A stretch of DNA of 64,000 nt from Acinetobacter sp. XH1741 (GTDB lineage Bacteria > Pseudomonadota > Gammaproteobacteria > Pseudomonadales > Moraxellaceae), in contig NZ_CP157428.1 in NCBI RefSeq assembly GCF_041021895.1, positions 2,294,001 through 2,358,000 on the forward strand, written 5' to 3'. A program made the position numbers and the translations under genes. Of the stretch, positions 7,561-15,773 are shown one piece after another. The stretch's first letter is position 1, and every line of letters starts with the position of its first letter. The notes beneath the pieces are model-generated. The model saw only the letters and a program-made list of their open reading frames with translations. It did not search any database and was not told the origin of the DNA.

Positions 7561-8993
7561 TGTTTAGAAATTCCTGAAATAAATAACAATCCCATAGTGT
7601 CTTTTTCGTTCGCAACCATTCGAGTATTCCAATTTGGTATCAAACTTAGCTCTTCTTCTGCATATTTCATTAAATCTATTTCGCCTGTTCGAGGGTATGT
7701 CGTACCTGATTTTGGATTTTGATCGTATCTTGATGATCCATGATGTGTAACTGAGTCATTGAAACCTGCATATGTTTCAACAATTGCATGACCTGTTTCA
7801 TGAGCTATCGTTTCTTTAAATTTTTTATCAGAATAATCATATGAATAGAAACCCCAGCCACGATCAAATTTTAAATATCCTGTTATATAAGCTGTTTTTC
7901 GGGAAAGTGCCCAATTGGAACTACGGAACATTAGATCATTTGGGTTTACATTAGTTATAAAAGTTAGCTTCATCTCAGGCATTGCTTGTGTTTTCGATAG
8001 CTTTGCTTTGACGAAAACCTCATACTTATCTCCATTAATATTTATATTTTTTCCTGTCGGATGCGTATGATTTCTACTCCAATAATAATTGATACCATTG
8101 AATGCTAGTTGCAAAAGTTGATCAAATGATTTTGTTTGTGTTGTATAAGGAGTCGTTCTATATAATGAAATTTGTGTTATTGGGACCGACTGACTATTAA
8201 ATAGTCCAGCAGCTCCTCCATCGACAAAATTTACACGTAAATCTATTAAGACATGTTTTGTCTTTCGATTAATAACAATATCCATCCAATCTTTATTAAA
8301 GTATTTAAAGTTAAAGATTTTCTCATCCGAGCATTGGATTGAGCCACTTGAATGACCTTTAACTTTAAATTTAACTCCTGATGGTTTTGTCATAAATTTA
8401 CTATTATAGAAATCATTAATAAAGCCATCCCAAGTGAGTGAAACTTGCTGACCAGGAGAAAAAGCTTTTTGTATTTTCTTTACTTCTACAAAAGTTCCAT
8501 CTTGCTCAACTTCTAGGCTTATAGCATCACATATTCCTTTTTTTATTTTTATAAAAAATGAATGTTCTTTATTTGATGGTTTACCGTCAGAGGTAGGGAC
8601 GCCAAGGGGAATGAAAGGTGTAACTTTTAAATCAACTAGTTCAATCTCAAAGTCTTTCTTTTCAACAAAATTTTCTTGTGTAGATTGTTGAGTATTTTTA
8701 AAGGAACTACTACTACCAGCACCGCCACTATTATTTTGAACAACTAAATTTTGTTGTGGAAGTAATTTGCAACCACATGAAAGTGAGTCGTTCACTCGGG
8801 CTGCAGATTTCCCCAAAATTTGCATGTATGGGTCGCCAGATACTATGGTTGCAAGAACTTTATGTGTGGGACATGTAGCTTTATCACCAACACAAGCAAC
8901 GGGAACACCATCAATTAGAAACTTACTGTTCCCAGAAATGACTTTGCCACCCCCAGATGTTGGGCAGCCTATAGTTATATATGGGGTCGCCAT
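7557..8993 (-). CDS. PAAR-domain type VI secretion effector with a metallopeptidase C-terminal domain
   Basis: 478 residues from the ATG at 8993, which has a strong ribosome site (AAGGAGT); an ATG seven codons earlier lacks one. Residues 1-85 form a PAAR domain (GCPTSGGGKVISGN, DGVPVACVGDKATCP, CGCKLLPQQ), the sharpened tip that caps VgrG. After a Ser-rich linker and a beta-rich middle region, HETGH at 398-402 is a zinc-peptidase HExxH motif followed by AIVETYAGF and a THH that may supply another ligand. This architecture makes it a cargo effector, probably cutting a protein or peptide target in the periplasm. It overlaps the first of two lipoprotein genes. No vgrG or structural type VI gene is in the window. 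Confidence 0.85.
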   Translation of the reverse strand: MATPYITIGCPTSGGGKVISGNSKFLIDGVPVACVGDKATCPTHKVLATIVSGDPYMQILGKSAARVNDSLSCGCKLLPQQNLVVQNNSGGAGSSSSFKNTQQSTQENFVEKKDFEIELVDLKVTPFIPLGVPTSDGKPSNKEHSFFIKIKKGICDAISLEVEQDGTFVEVKKIQKAFSPGQQVSLTWDGFINDFYNSKFMTKPSGVKFKVKGHSSGSIQCSDEKIFNFKYFNKDWMDIVINRKTKHVLIDLRVNFVDGGAAGLFNSQSVPITQISLYRTTPYTTQTKSFDQLLQLAFNGINYYWSRNHTHPTGKNININGDKYEVFVKAKLSKTQAMPEMKLTFITNVNPNDLMFRSSNWALSRKTAYITGYLKFDRGWGFYSYDYSDKKFKETIAHETGHAIVETYAGFNDSVTHHGSSRYDQNPKSGTTYPRTGEIDLMKYAEEELSLIPNWNTRMVANEKDTMGLLFISGISKQ

Positions 8994-9316
8994 ATTACTC
9001 CTTGTTATTGTCATGAATTGGGCCGAATGATAACAAAGAGGGGTATACAGAACTGTATAGTTTTTATTGTGAAAATTCTTATGGTAATAATTGAGTTAGA
9101 AAATTAACTATTTGAACTGTTTTCTTATTTTAATTAGTTTTTTATTTTAATTCAGTATAAATCTATCTATTGGTACGGTTTACACTTAAGGTTTTACTTA
9201 AATATTTAATCGAATGAAAACAGTAAATAATGAAATATTTCCTAGCTAATTTCACATTGATAATTTTTAAATATTAATCATTTAAATAGTTTGAATTAAT
9301 AGTAGATTAGACAAAT
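8994..9316. other. Upstream region of the PAAR effector operon
   Basis: AT-rich DNA that should contain the effector promoter. No open frame or clear dyad was found. No promoter could be assigned with confidence. Confidence 0.4.
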
Positions 9317-9341
9317 AAAAAGCCTCATTTCGAGGCTTTTT
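9317..9341. terminator. Terminator downstream of the MDR reductase gene
   Basis: A 10-bp perfect stem AAAAAGCCTC/GAGGCTTTTT with a 5-base loop. The A and T runs on both sides let it work in either direction. In the minus direction it closes the reductase transcript. Confidence 0.8.
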
Positions 9342-9342
9342 A

Positions 9343-9409
9343 TATCAGCTTTAAACAATTGAGGCTGTGCCTGATTACGTTGTTGAGCTTGGCCTGCCAA
9401 ATGCTTAAT
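9343..9409 (-). pseudogene. Remnant of an aldehyde dehydrogenase gene
   Basis: On the minus strand this stretch reads IKHLAGQAQQRNQAQPQ then LFKADI. That is nearly the same as residues IEHLAGQAQQGNQAQPQ-LFKADV of the ketoglutarate-semialdehyde dehydrogenase encoded at 40569-42143, with no start and no further homology on either side. It overlaps the stop codon of the MDR gene by a few bases and ends at the terminator hairpin. It is a 22-codon fossil of a second copy of that dehydrogenase. Confidence 0.75.
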
Positions 9410-10406
9410 AGTCAGCTATATTTAATACCACTTTTCCTTTTGATCGGCCAGTATTCACATATTGAAGCGCTTCTTTGATTTGAACAAAGCCATAGGTCTG
9501 GTCAACCACAAGTTTAATTTTTCCAGCTTCTACCAGTTCAGTAATTTTTGAGAGCTGTTGACCATTCGGCTGCATAAATAAAAATGTATAAGTAATGCCA
9601 CGTTTCTTTGCTTTATGTCGAATTGACCAGCTTAACATCGGGATAACACATTTTAGGAACCAGTTCGGATTAATTGCCTCTGCAAAAGCATGGTCAGGTG
9701 GTCCTGAAATACTAATAAGACGTCCACCGCGTTTAAGAACGTTTAGTGATTTTTCTAAGGTTTTCCCGCCTTGTGTATCTAAAACTACGTCGTAGTCTTT
9801 AAGCTCCTGCTCAAAGTCCATTGTTTTATAGTCAATAATAATGTCGGCGCCTAGCTCTTTCACCCAACCACTATTTTTGTCACTGGTTGTGGTTGCAACC
9901 GTAGCGCCAAGTGATTTGGCAAGTTGAATTGCAATTGAACCCACACCACCTGAACCTGCATGAATAAGTACTTTTTGACCAGCTTTAACTTTTGCGATTT
10001 CAACCAGTGCTTGCCATGAAGTCAAAGCAACTAACGGTAGGGCTGCTGCTTGTTCCATCGAAATATTTTGTGGTTTAAGTGCAAGTGAAGATTGTTGAAC
10101 GACCGTATATTCGGCAAAAGCGCCGTTTAAATCGGTCTTGGCATAGACCTCATCACCGACTTTAAACTGGGTAACGTTTGGGCCTACTTCTACAACTGTA
10201 CCTGCAAAATCATTACCCAAAATAAAAGGAAATGATACGGGCAGAATTGCCTTAAATTCACCCTCTAAAACTCTTAAGTCCAAAGGGTTAATACTGGCTG
10301 CATGTACTTTAACCAGTACTGCATTTTCGGTTAGAGAGGGTTTGGGTTGTTCATTGATTTGTACATCATCAATCTTGCCGTAGCGGGTTATATAAGCTGC
10401 TTTCAT
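9405..10406 (-). CDS. MDR-family NADP-dependent oxidoreductase (quinone reductase type)
   Basis: A 333-residue medium-chain reductase. It has the N-terminal GroES-like domain (HAASINPLDLRVLEG, GNDFAGTVVEVG) and a Rossmann domain with GSGGVGSIAIQLAKSLGA. It lacks the zinc-binding cysteines, as in the quinone oxidoreductase/enoyl reductase branch. It sits 53 bases after an SDR gene on the same strand, so both are probably in one transcript opposite the alpha/beta hydrolase/OYE operon. The likely role is NADPH-dependent reduction of quinones or reactive enones. The exact substrate is unknown. Confidence 0.88.
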   Translation of the reverse strand: MKAAYITRYGKIDDVQINEQPKPSLTENAVLVKVHAASINPLDLRVLEGEFKAILPVSFPFILGNDFAGTVVEVGPNVTQFKVGDEVYAKTDLNGAFAEYTVVQQSSLALKPQNISMEQAAALPLVALTSWQALVEIAKVKAGQKVLIHAGSGGVGSIAIQLAKSLGATVATTTSDKNSGWVKELGADIIIDYKTMDFEQELKDYDVVLDTQGGKTLEKSLNVLKRGGRLISISGPPDHAFAEAINPNWFLKCVIPMLSWSIRHKAKKRGITYTFLFMQPNGQQLSKITELVEAGKIKLVVDQTYGFVQIKEALQYVNTGRSKGKVVLNIADY

Positions 10407-10459
10407 TTGGAACCTCTATTCTTTTTGAAATTTTTTAATGTTTTAGTTTTGATTCTGCA

Positions 10460-11263
10460 CTACACCTTCATGCTTCGCTGAATTAACTTGTCAAAGACTT
10501 TTACAGGAGCAAATCGTCGTAACGCTTTTAAGCTCTTTGCAGTTTTACCTGCTGTGTAGCGAGGCACAATGTTTTGACGCTCGATGACATTTAAAATGGT
10601 ATGCGCAACTACGCTCGGGTCATCTGACTTATTAATTGAATGAATCATTTGTTTGTGTAGCTTTTCACGTGTTTGATCGTAAAAAGAAACTTTATTATCT
10701 GCTTCGAGTAAGTTTATTCCTAAAGAAGTATTGGTATAAGCAGGTTCAATCAAAGACACTCGAATACTTTGTGATCTAAGCTCGTGGTCTAAAGATTCAG
10801 AATAACCTTCAAGTGCATGTTTGGACGCAGAATAAAGAGCGCCAAAAGGCATAGGCACAAGTCCAAGAATTGAACTGATATTTAAAATAAGCCCTGATTT
10901 TTTCTGACGCATGTGCGGAATAACTGCGCGAGTCATTCGAACGGCACCAAAGAAGTTAGTATCAAAAATAGCCTGTGCTTGTTGCATTGAGCTTTCTTCA
11001 GCACCAGCGGGCGATATTGCAAACCCAGCATTGTTAATTAAGACATCAATTCGGCCTTCATTTGTTATTACTTTTTCAATGGCTTGAGTGACCGAGTCAT
11101 CTTGATTTACATCTAACTCAATCAGATGAAATTTATAGTTTGATGAGTTTTTTGCTTGTCGGCTTGTGCCATAAACAACAAACCCTGCCTCATGTAAAAG
11201 GTCTGCGGTTGCTAACCCAATACCCGAAGATGCACCTGTAATGAGAACTACTTTGCTGGTCAT
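10460..11263 (-). CDS. Short-chain dehydrogenase/reductase
   Basis: The chosen ATG at 11263 gives 267 residues and has AAGGA upstream; the open frame extends 63 codons further but without homology. TGASSGIG is the cofactor-binding loop, NNAG is present, and the catalytic pair is YSASK. The family is classical SDR. It is followed by the MDR reductase and diverges from two alpha/beta hydrolases and an Old Yellow Enzyme. The intergenic space holds an operator-like dyad that recurs before the HxlR gene at 14746-15180, so HxlR control is likely. Confidence 0.9.
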   Translation of the reverse strand: MTSKVVLITGASSGIGLATADLLHEAGFVVYGTSRQAKNSSNYKFHLIELDVNQDDSVTQAIEKVITNEGRIDVLINNAGFAISPAGAEESSMQQAQAIFDTNFFGAVRMTRAVIPHMRQKKSGLILNISSILGLVPMPFGALYSASKHALEGYSESLDHELRSQSIRVSLIEPAYTNTSLGINLLEADNKVSFYDQTREKLHKQMIHSINKSDDPSVVAHTILNVIERQNIVPRYTAGKTAKSLKALRRFAPVKVFDKLIQRSMKV

Positions 11264-11345
11264 ATCATGTTCCTTACTTAAACTTTGTCGCCTGAACCAA
11301 ATCAATTTCGGCTTGATTTTTTCATCATAATCTAAAAATAAAATA

Positions 11346-11368
11346 GTTACTACTAAAAAGATAGTGAC
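11346..11368. promoter_or_regulatory. Candidate HxlR operator between the divergent SDR and hydrolase genes
   Basis: GTTACTA-N9-TAGTGAC. The 23-bp site matches the one upstream of the HxlR gene (15202-15224) at 20 positions. It lies in the shared promoter region of the two divergent transcripts. Confidence 0.55.
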
Positions 11369-11500
11369 AATATATTTTTGCCTGTGTATAGTGAGTATTA
11401 AATCGATACTTACTCTGTTTTTTATCTTTTCTCCCTTTGAAAGATCACTCATAAAAAACAGATAAATCAGATCAATGAATTAAATTTGAGGATCAGAGAA

Positions 11501-12514
11501 ATGAATTTTTTATTAAATACAGTGGCGATGAGTTTGACGGCGTTATCTGTTTTTAGCGCTCCCTTAACTCAGGCAGAGGTTGTGCCATCGGTTTCTTTTA
11601 ATGAACCATCAATTCAGGCATATAAAGTGTCATCAAGTGCTGTTAGCAATCTGCAAGCAGGGCAACAAGCCGAGCAAGATACAAATTGGAAGAATGTACC
11701 AACTCAATTTATTAATGCAGGTGGCGTTAACTTCGCTTACCGAGAATATGGTCAACAAAACGGTGGAACGCCAGTCATTTTCTTAAATCACTTGGCGGCT
11801 GTTCTAGATAATTGGGACCCACGAATTATTGATGGAATTGCAGCTAAACATCATGTGGTGGTGTTTGATAATCGTGGTGTTGGTGCTTCTACAGGTAAAC
11901 CAGCCCAGTCGATTGAGCAAATGGCAGACGATGCGATTGCTTTCATACAAGCAAAAGGCTTTAAGCAAGTTGATTTATTTGGCTTCTCGATGGGTGGCAT
12001 GATTTCACAAGAGATTGTTTTGAAGCAGCCAAATTTAGTTCGAAAAATGATTTTGTCGGGAACTGGCCCTGCGGGTGGTACAGGCATTAGTACCGTAGGG
12101 CGAATTTCGAATTCGGATTTAGTCCGTGGAATGGTGACTGGTCAAGATCCTAAAGTTTATCTTTTCTTCACACGTACAGAAAATGGTAAAGCTGCCGCTA
12201 AACAGTTTATTCAACGTATTAACGAACGTACCGAAAACCGCGATAAAGAAATCACCATTTCTGCCTACCGTGCCCAGCTTAAAGCACTCAAAAAATGGGG
12301 AAGTAAGAAACCTTCCGACCTTTCTGTGATTCAACAACCTGTGTTAGTTGCTAATGGCGATCATGACCGAATGGTTCCAACCGTGAACACCTATGATTTG
12401 GCAAAACGTTTGCCCAATAGTTCTCTCGTAATCTACCCAGATGCTGGCCATGGTGGAATTTTCCAGTTCCATGAAGATTTTGTAAAACAATCACTTACAT
12501 TCTTAGCGAAATAA
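11501..12514 (+). CDS. Secreted alpha/beta hydrolase
   Basis: 337 residues from the ATG at 11501; a TTG five codons upstream was not used. A Sec signal peptide (MNFLLNTVAMSLTALSVFSA then PLTQA) sends it to the periplasm. The core has DNRGVGASTG, the nucleophile elbow GFSMGG, the acid loop NGDHDRMVPT and the histidine in DAGHGG. The next gene encodes a close relative without a signal peptide, so the two look like a duplicated pair with different locations. It probably forms one operon with that gene and the Old Yellow Enzyme. The ester or lactone substrate is unknown. Confidence 0.88.
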   Translation: MNFLLNTVAMSLTALSVFSAPLTQAEVVPSVSFNEPSIQAYKVSSSAVSNLQAGQQAEQDTNWKNVPTQFINAGGVNFAYREYGQQNGGTPVIFLNHLAAVLDNWDPRIIDGIAAKHHVVVFDNRGVGASTGKPAQSIEQMADDAIAFIQAKGFKQVDLFGFSMGGMISQEIVLKQPNLVRKMILSGTGPAGGTGISTVGRISNSDLVRGMVTGQDPKVYLFFTRTENGKAAAKQFIQRINERTENRDKEITISAYRAQLKALKKWGSKKPSDLSVIQQPVLVANGDHDRMVPTVNTYDLAKRLPNSSLVIYPDAGHGGIFQFHEDFVKQSLTFLAK

Positions 12515-12538
12515 GAATTTAAATTTAGGACAATGACG

Positions 12539-13402
12539 ATGACAACAATTACACACCAAACAGCCGAGACCCAATTCATTGAAGTAGATGGAGCAAAATT
12601 TGCCTATCGTCGATGGGGTAACTCAAACACAGGACAACCACCGCTATTTTTTCTTCAACACTTTCGAGGTGGTTTAGACAACTGGGACCCAATCATTACC
12701 AATGGTTTGGCACAAGGGCGTGAAGTCATTTTATTTAATGGTCGAGGCATTGCTTCATCTACAGGGCAGCCTCGTACCCGTATTGAAGATATGGCAGATG
12801 ATGCAGCCGCAGCCATCCGTGCATTGGGCCTAAAACAAGTTGATTTATTAGGCTTTTCACTCGGCGGATTTCAGGCACAAGATTTAGTACGCCGTCATCC
12901 TGAACTTGTAAGAAAGCTGATGCTTTTAGGTACAGGCCCAAGAGGGGGTAAACCAAGTGTTGATGACCCACAAGTGGCTGCATTGGTATTGAAACATGCA
13001 ACAACTGCTGTGCCATCTGAAGAAGACTTTCTCTTTTTATTTTTTGGCCGATCTGACACTGCTATTCAAGCAGGCCGTGACTTTTGGCAACGTCGACATG
13101 AGCGCAAAGATCAAGATACACCAAGCTCAGTTGAAGTCATGCAGGCACAGATCGAAGCCAATATGCATTTCTTACCACCACTTGATGAACAAGATCCATT
13201 TGCGCATTTACGTGAGATTAAACAGCCTACTTTCATTTTAAATGGTGTGGATGATGTGATGATTCCAACCATCAATGCCTATCACATGGCACTTAACATT
13301 CCAAACGCGCAGCTATTTATCTATCCAGACGCAGGACATGGTGCTCAATTTCAATACCCTGAGCGCTTTGTAAAGCATGCAATCCAGTTTTTAGATGAAT
13401 AA
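12539..13402 (+). CDS. Cytoplasmic alpha/beta hydrolase, paralogue of the preceding gene
   Basis: 287 residues from the second ATG (12539), which is 8 bases after AGGA; the ATG at 12533 is too close to it. Motifs are FNGRGIASSTGQP, the nucleophile elbow GFSLGG, the acid loop NGVDDVMIPT and the histidine in DAGHGA. It shares the order and spacing of these motifs with the upstream gene but has no signal peptide. Spacing of 24 bases on each side and a common direction indicate one operon. This group includes non-haem haloperoxidase-like and esterase members. Confidence 0.88.
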   Translation: MTTITHQTAETQFIEVDGAKFAYRRWGNSNTGQPPLFFLQHFRGGLDNWDPIITNGLAQGREVILFNGRGIASSTGQPRTRIEDMADDAAAAIRALGLKQVDLLGFSLGGFQAQDLVRRHPELVRKLMLLGTGPRGGKPSVDDPQVAALVLKHATTAVPSEEDFLFLFFGRSDTAIQAGRDFWQRRHERKDQDTPSSVEVMQAQIEANMHFLPPLDEQDPFAHLREIKQPTFILNGVDDVMIPTINAYHMALNIPNAQLFIYPDAGHGAQFQYPERFVKHAIQFLDE

Positions 13403-13425
13403 ATGCAACTGTGTGAGATAAAATC

Positions 13426-14676
13426 ATGACTCAACCGCAATTAAAAACCAATCTTTTGAATCAGCCATTAACGTTGCCAAATGGCTTTAGTATTCCAAAC
13501 CGACTAGCGAAGGCTTCAACCAGTGAAACCTTAGCCACCTATTCAAATAATCCAACCGAAAAACATGTGCGGTTATATCAGCGTTGGGCTGGATCAGGCA
13601 TTGGGATGATCATTAGTGGCAACATTATGATTGACCGACGTGCCTTGGGTGAGGCAGGTAATGTCGTTGTTGAAGATGAACGTGATTTTGCGATTTTACA
13701 AAAATGGGCAAAATCGGTGACCGAGCACGGTTCTCAGTTGTGGGCACAGTTAAATCATCCGGGCAAGCAGTCAACCAAAGGGTTAAATGTCCGTACTATT
13801 TCTGCATCGGCCGTGCCGTTTGGGCCAGAAATGCAATCTTTATTTGCAACGCCTGATGAAGCCACACATGCAGAGATTATTGACATTATTCAGCGTTTTG
13901 GCCGTAGTGCAGCAATCTGTAAAAAGGCAGGATTTAGTGGCGTTGAGATTCATGCTGCACATGGTTATCTGATTAATCAGTTCTTGTCGCCTTTACACAA
14001 TTTAAGAAATGATGAGTGGGGCGGTACACCTGAAAAACGCCGTCGGTTTTTAATGGAAGTGTATGCAGAAATCCGCAAACAAGTCGGTAAAGAGTTTCCG
14101 ATTGCGATTAAGCTTAACTCGGCAGACTTTCAAAAAGGCGGCTTTACTGAACAGGACTCCTTAGAAACCATTCAGGCTTTAGCAGATGCAGGCATTGACC
14201 TTATAGAAATATCAGGCGGTACTTATGAATCTGGTGTAGCCAAAGCGCCTCAAAAAGCATCGACTATTGCCCGTGAAGCTTTCTTTATTGATTTTGCCGA
14301 AAAAGTAAGAAAACTCGTAAAAACACCACTTATGGTTACAGGTGGTTTTCGGACTGTAGAAGGCATGAATCAAGCTTTGCAGTCTCAAGCATGTGATGTT
14401 ATTGGGATTGCGAGAATTATGGCGATTGAACCTGATGTACCTAAATATCTGCTGGCAGGCAAAAACGGTCTTCAGTCGGTGCATCCAATTAAAACAGGCA
14501 TTAAGAAGGTCGATAGTCTGGGTGTTATGGAAGTACTTTGGTACACCCAACAACTAAAACGTATAGGGAAAGGTCGGGAGCCAAAACCTCATGAAAGTGG
14601 TTTATGGGCATTTATTAAATCAATTTTACGCAGTGGTTGGGGAATGTATGCCACCCAACGGGCACGGGCAAAATAA
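13426..14676 (+). CDS. NADH:flavin oxidoreductase, Old Yellow Enzyme family
   Basis: A 416-residue TIM-barrel flavoenzyme. It shows IPNRLAKASTSE near the start, WAQLNHPGKQS, GVEIHAAHGYLINQFLSP with the His-Ala-Ala-His substrate pair, and NDEWGGTPEKRRRF, all family signatures. A C-terminal extension past residue 360 (KSILRSGWGMYATQ) is mildly hydrophobic. It is the last gene before a strong terminator. The expected activity is FMN-dependent reduction of activated alkenes, which fits an electrophile-response operon shared with the hydrolases and the divergent SDR/MDR pair. Confidence 0.9.
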   Translation: MTQPQLKTNLLNQPLTLPNGFSIPNRLAKASTSETLATYSNNPTEKHVRLYQRWAGSGIGMIISGNIMIDRRALGEAGNVVVEDERDFAILQKWAKSVTEHGSQLWAQLNHPGKQSTKGLNVRTISASAVPFGPEMQSLFATPDEATHAEIIDIIQRFGRSAAICKKAGFSGVEIHAAHGYLINQFLSPLHNLRNDEWGGTPEKRRRFLMEVYAEIRKQVGKEFPIAIKLNSADFQKGGFTEQDSLETIQALADAGIDLIEISGGTYESGVAKAPQKASTIAREAFFIDFAEKVRKLVKTPLMVTGGFRTVEGMNQALQSQACDVIGIARIMAIEPDVPKYLLAGKNGLQSVHPIKTGIKKVDSLGVMEVLWYTQQLKRIGKGREPKPHESGLWAFIKSILRSGWGMYATQRARAK

Positions 14677-14700
14677 CCGATTTACTTTACATGAAGCCAA

Positions 14701-14729
14701 TAAAAAGCACTCCAATTGAGTGCTTTTTA
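14701..14729. terminator. Bidirectional terminator between the OYE and HxlR genes
   Basis: A 12-bp perfect stem TAAAAAGCACTC/GAGTGCTTTTTA with a 5-base loop, between convergent genes. It can serve both. Confidence 0.85.
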
Positions 14730-14745
14730 TTTAACATCGTATTCG

Positions 14746-15180
14746 TTATTTTTGGCGAATAGGGCGAGTACCAATTTTAGCGCCAGTCATTTGATCAATC
14801 ACAACAGGCTTAATTTCAGTACCTTGTTCTGCATCAATGAAAGTCACCATTTTCTCAGGTTGTTCATAGGGTTTATATTTTCTGCCCCATGCGCCAATCA
14901 CAAATAAAACAGGTAGAAAATCTATACCAGCTTGAGTTAGCACATATTCTTCACGCGGTGGATGTTCAGAATATTGTCTTTTTTCGAGTAAGCCTTCCTC
15001 TACCAAAACAGACAAGCGTTTAGTCAGCATGGTTGGCGCAATACCTAAACTTTTACGGAACTGATCAAAACGAGTGAAACCCGCATGAGCATCACGTAAT
15101 ATCAGCATGCTCCACGCATCGCCTAGTACTGAGAGGCTTCGGGCAATGGGGCAAACTTCAAGATTGATATTTTTACTCAT
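14746..15180 (-). CDS. HxlR family regulator
   Basis: A 144-residue winged-helix protein of the HxlR/DUF24 type: CPIARSLSVLGDAWSMLILRDA at the N terminus with the conserved Cys9, then FDQFRKSLGIAPTMLTKRLSVLVEEGLLE. In YodB/HypR-type members this Cys senses quinones or disulphide stress. It stands beside an operon of reductases and hydrolases. A dyad upstream of its start recurs between the SDR and the hydrolase genes, so it probably controls itself and that divergent cluster. Confidence 0.9.
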   Translation of the reverse strand: MSKNINLEVCPIARSLSVLGDAWSMLILRDAHAGFTRFDQFRKSLGIAPTMLTKRLSVLVEEGLLEKRQYSEHPPREEYVLTQAGIDFLPVLFVIGAWGRKYKPYEQPEKMVTFIDAEQGTEIKPVVIDQMTGAKIGTRPIRQK

Positions 15181-15201
15181 AGGAAATGAATTAACTTAAT
15201 A

Positions 15202-15224
15202 GTTACTACTAAAAAAATACTAAC
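15202..15224. promoter_or_regulatory. Candidate HxlR operator upstream of the HxlR gene
   Basis: GTTACTA-N9-TACTAAC, a dyad with one mismatch, about 20 bases before the HxlR start codon. It is closely similar to the site at 11346-11368. Confidence 0.55.
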
Positions 15225-15286
15225 ATAAAATGGCGAGTTAAGCCAGTTTGAATATTTAATATAAGATAATACTTTTATTTCTCGCG

Positions 15287-15646
15287 TTAATTTTGAACTG
15301 TTTCTGGACTAGGCTGATTTTCTAATAAATTGGATATATTATTTTCAAGCCAAGTTGTTAAATCAAAAAGTCTTTCGGAAGCTTCTCGTCCGAAGTCTGT
15401 GAGTTGATAATCTACACGAGGTGGTATTTCTGCATAATCTTGGCGAATAATAAAACCTTCATTTTCAAGTGTTTTTAAGGTTTGTGCTAACATCTTCTCG
15501 CTAATGCCATCAATTATTTTCTTTAACTCATTAAAGCGCAGACGTTGATCTCGAAGTGCAACTAAAATCAAGATACTCCAACGACTCGTCAGCGTTAACA
15601 AAATTTTTCGAGAGGGACAATCTGCTGCAAAAACGTATCCTTTCAT
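15287..15646 (-). CDS. HxlR family regulator (QorR-like)
   Basis: A 119-residue winged-helix regulator with the conserved N-terminal cysteine (ADCPSRKILLTLTSRWSILIL) and a wing ending in EIPPRVDYQLTDFG. It diverges from an NmrA-type quinone reductase. This arrangement is known for QorR-like regulators, which repress a neighbouring qor gene until Cys oxidation. Two tandem dyads fill the space between the two start codons. It is distinct in sequence from the HxlR gene 100 bases away. Confidence 0.9.
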   Translation of the reverse strand: MKGYVFAADCPSRKILLTLTSRWSILILVALRDQRLRFNELKKIIDGISEKMLAQTLKTLENEGFIIRQDYAEIPPRVDYQLTDFGREASERLFDLTTWLENNISNLLENQPSPETVQN

Positions 15647-15688
15647 CGCTCACTACCTTAACTACAAAACTTTACATTTGTTCCTAAG

Positions 15689-15721
15689 CTTACTTTTAGG
15701 TAAGTACTTACTTTTAGTAAG
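15689..15721. promoter_or_regulatory. Tandem operator between HxlR and the quinone reductase gene
   Basis: CTTACTTTTAGGTAAG (15689-15704) and CTTACTTTTAGTAAG (15707-15721) are two near-identical dyads 18 bp apart in the divergent promoter region. They fit binding of two HxlR dimers. Confidence 0.6.
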
Positions 15722-15773
15722 TTAAGGTACTACGATCATTGGAATACATCAATGACATCAAGTGGAGATTATT

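Noticed and set aside
11264..11452. 63-codon N-terminal extension of the SDR
   Set aside because: It covers the divergent promoter and the HxlR site and precedes the normal SDR start TSKVVLITGASSGIG.
14212..14553. Long antisense frame within the OYE gene
   Set aside because: No ribosome site or family similarity; a shadow of the coding strand, as are the other antisense frames inside recognised genes.
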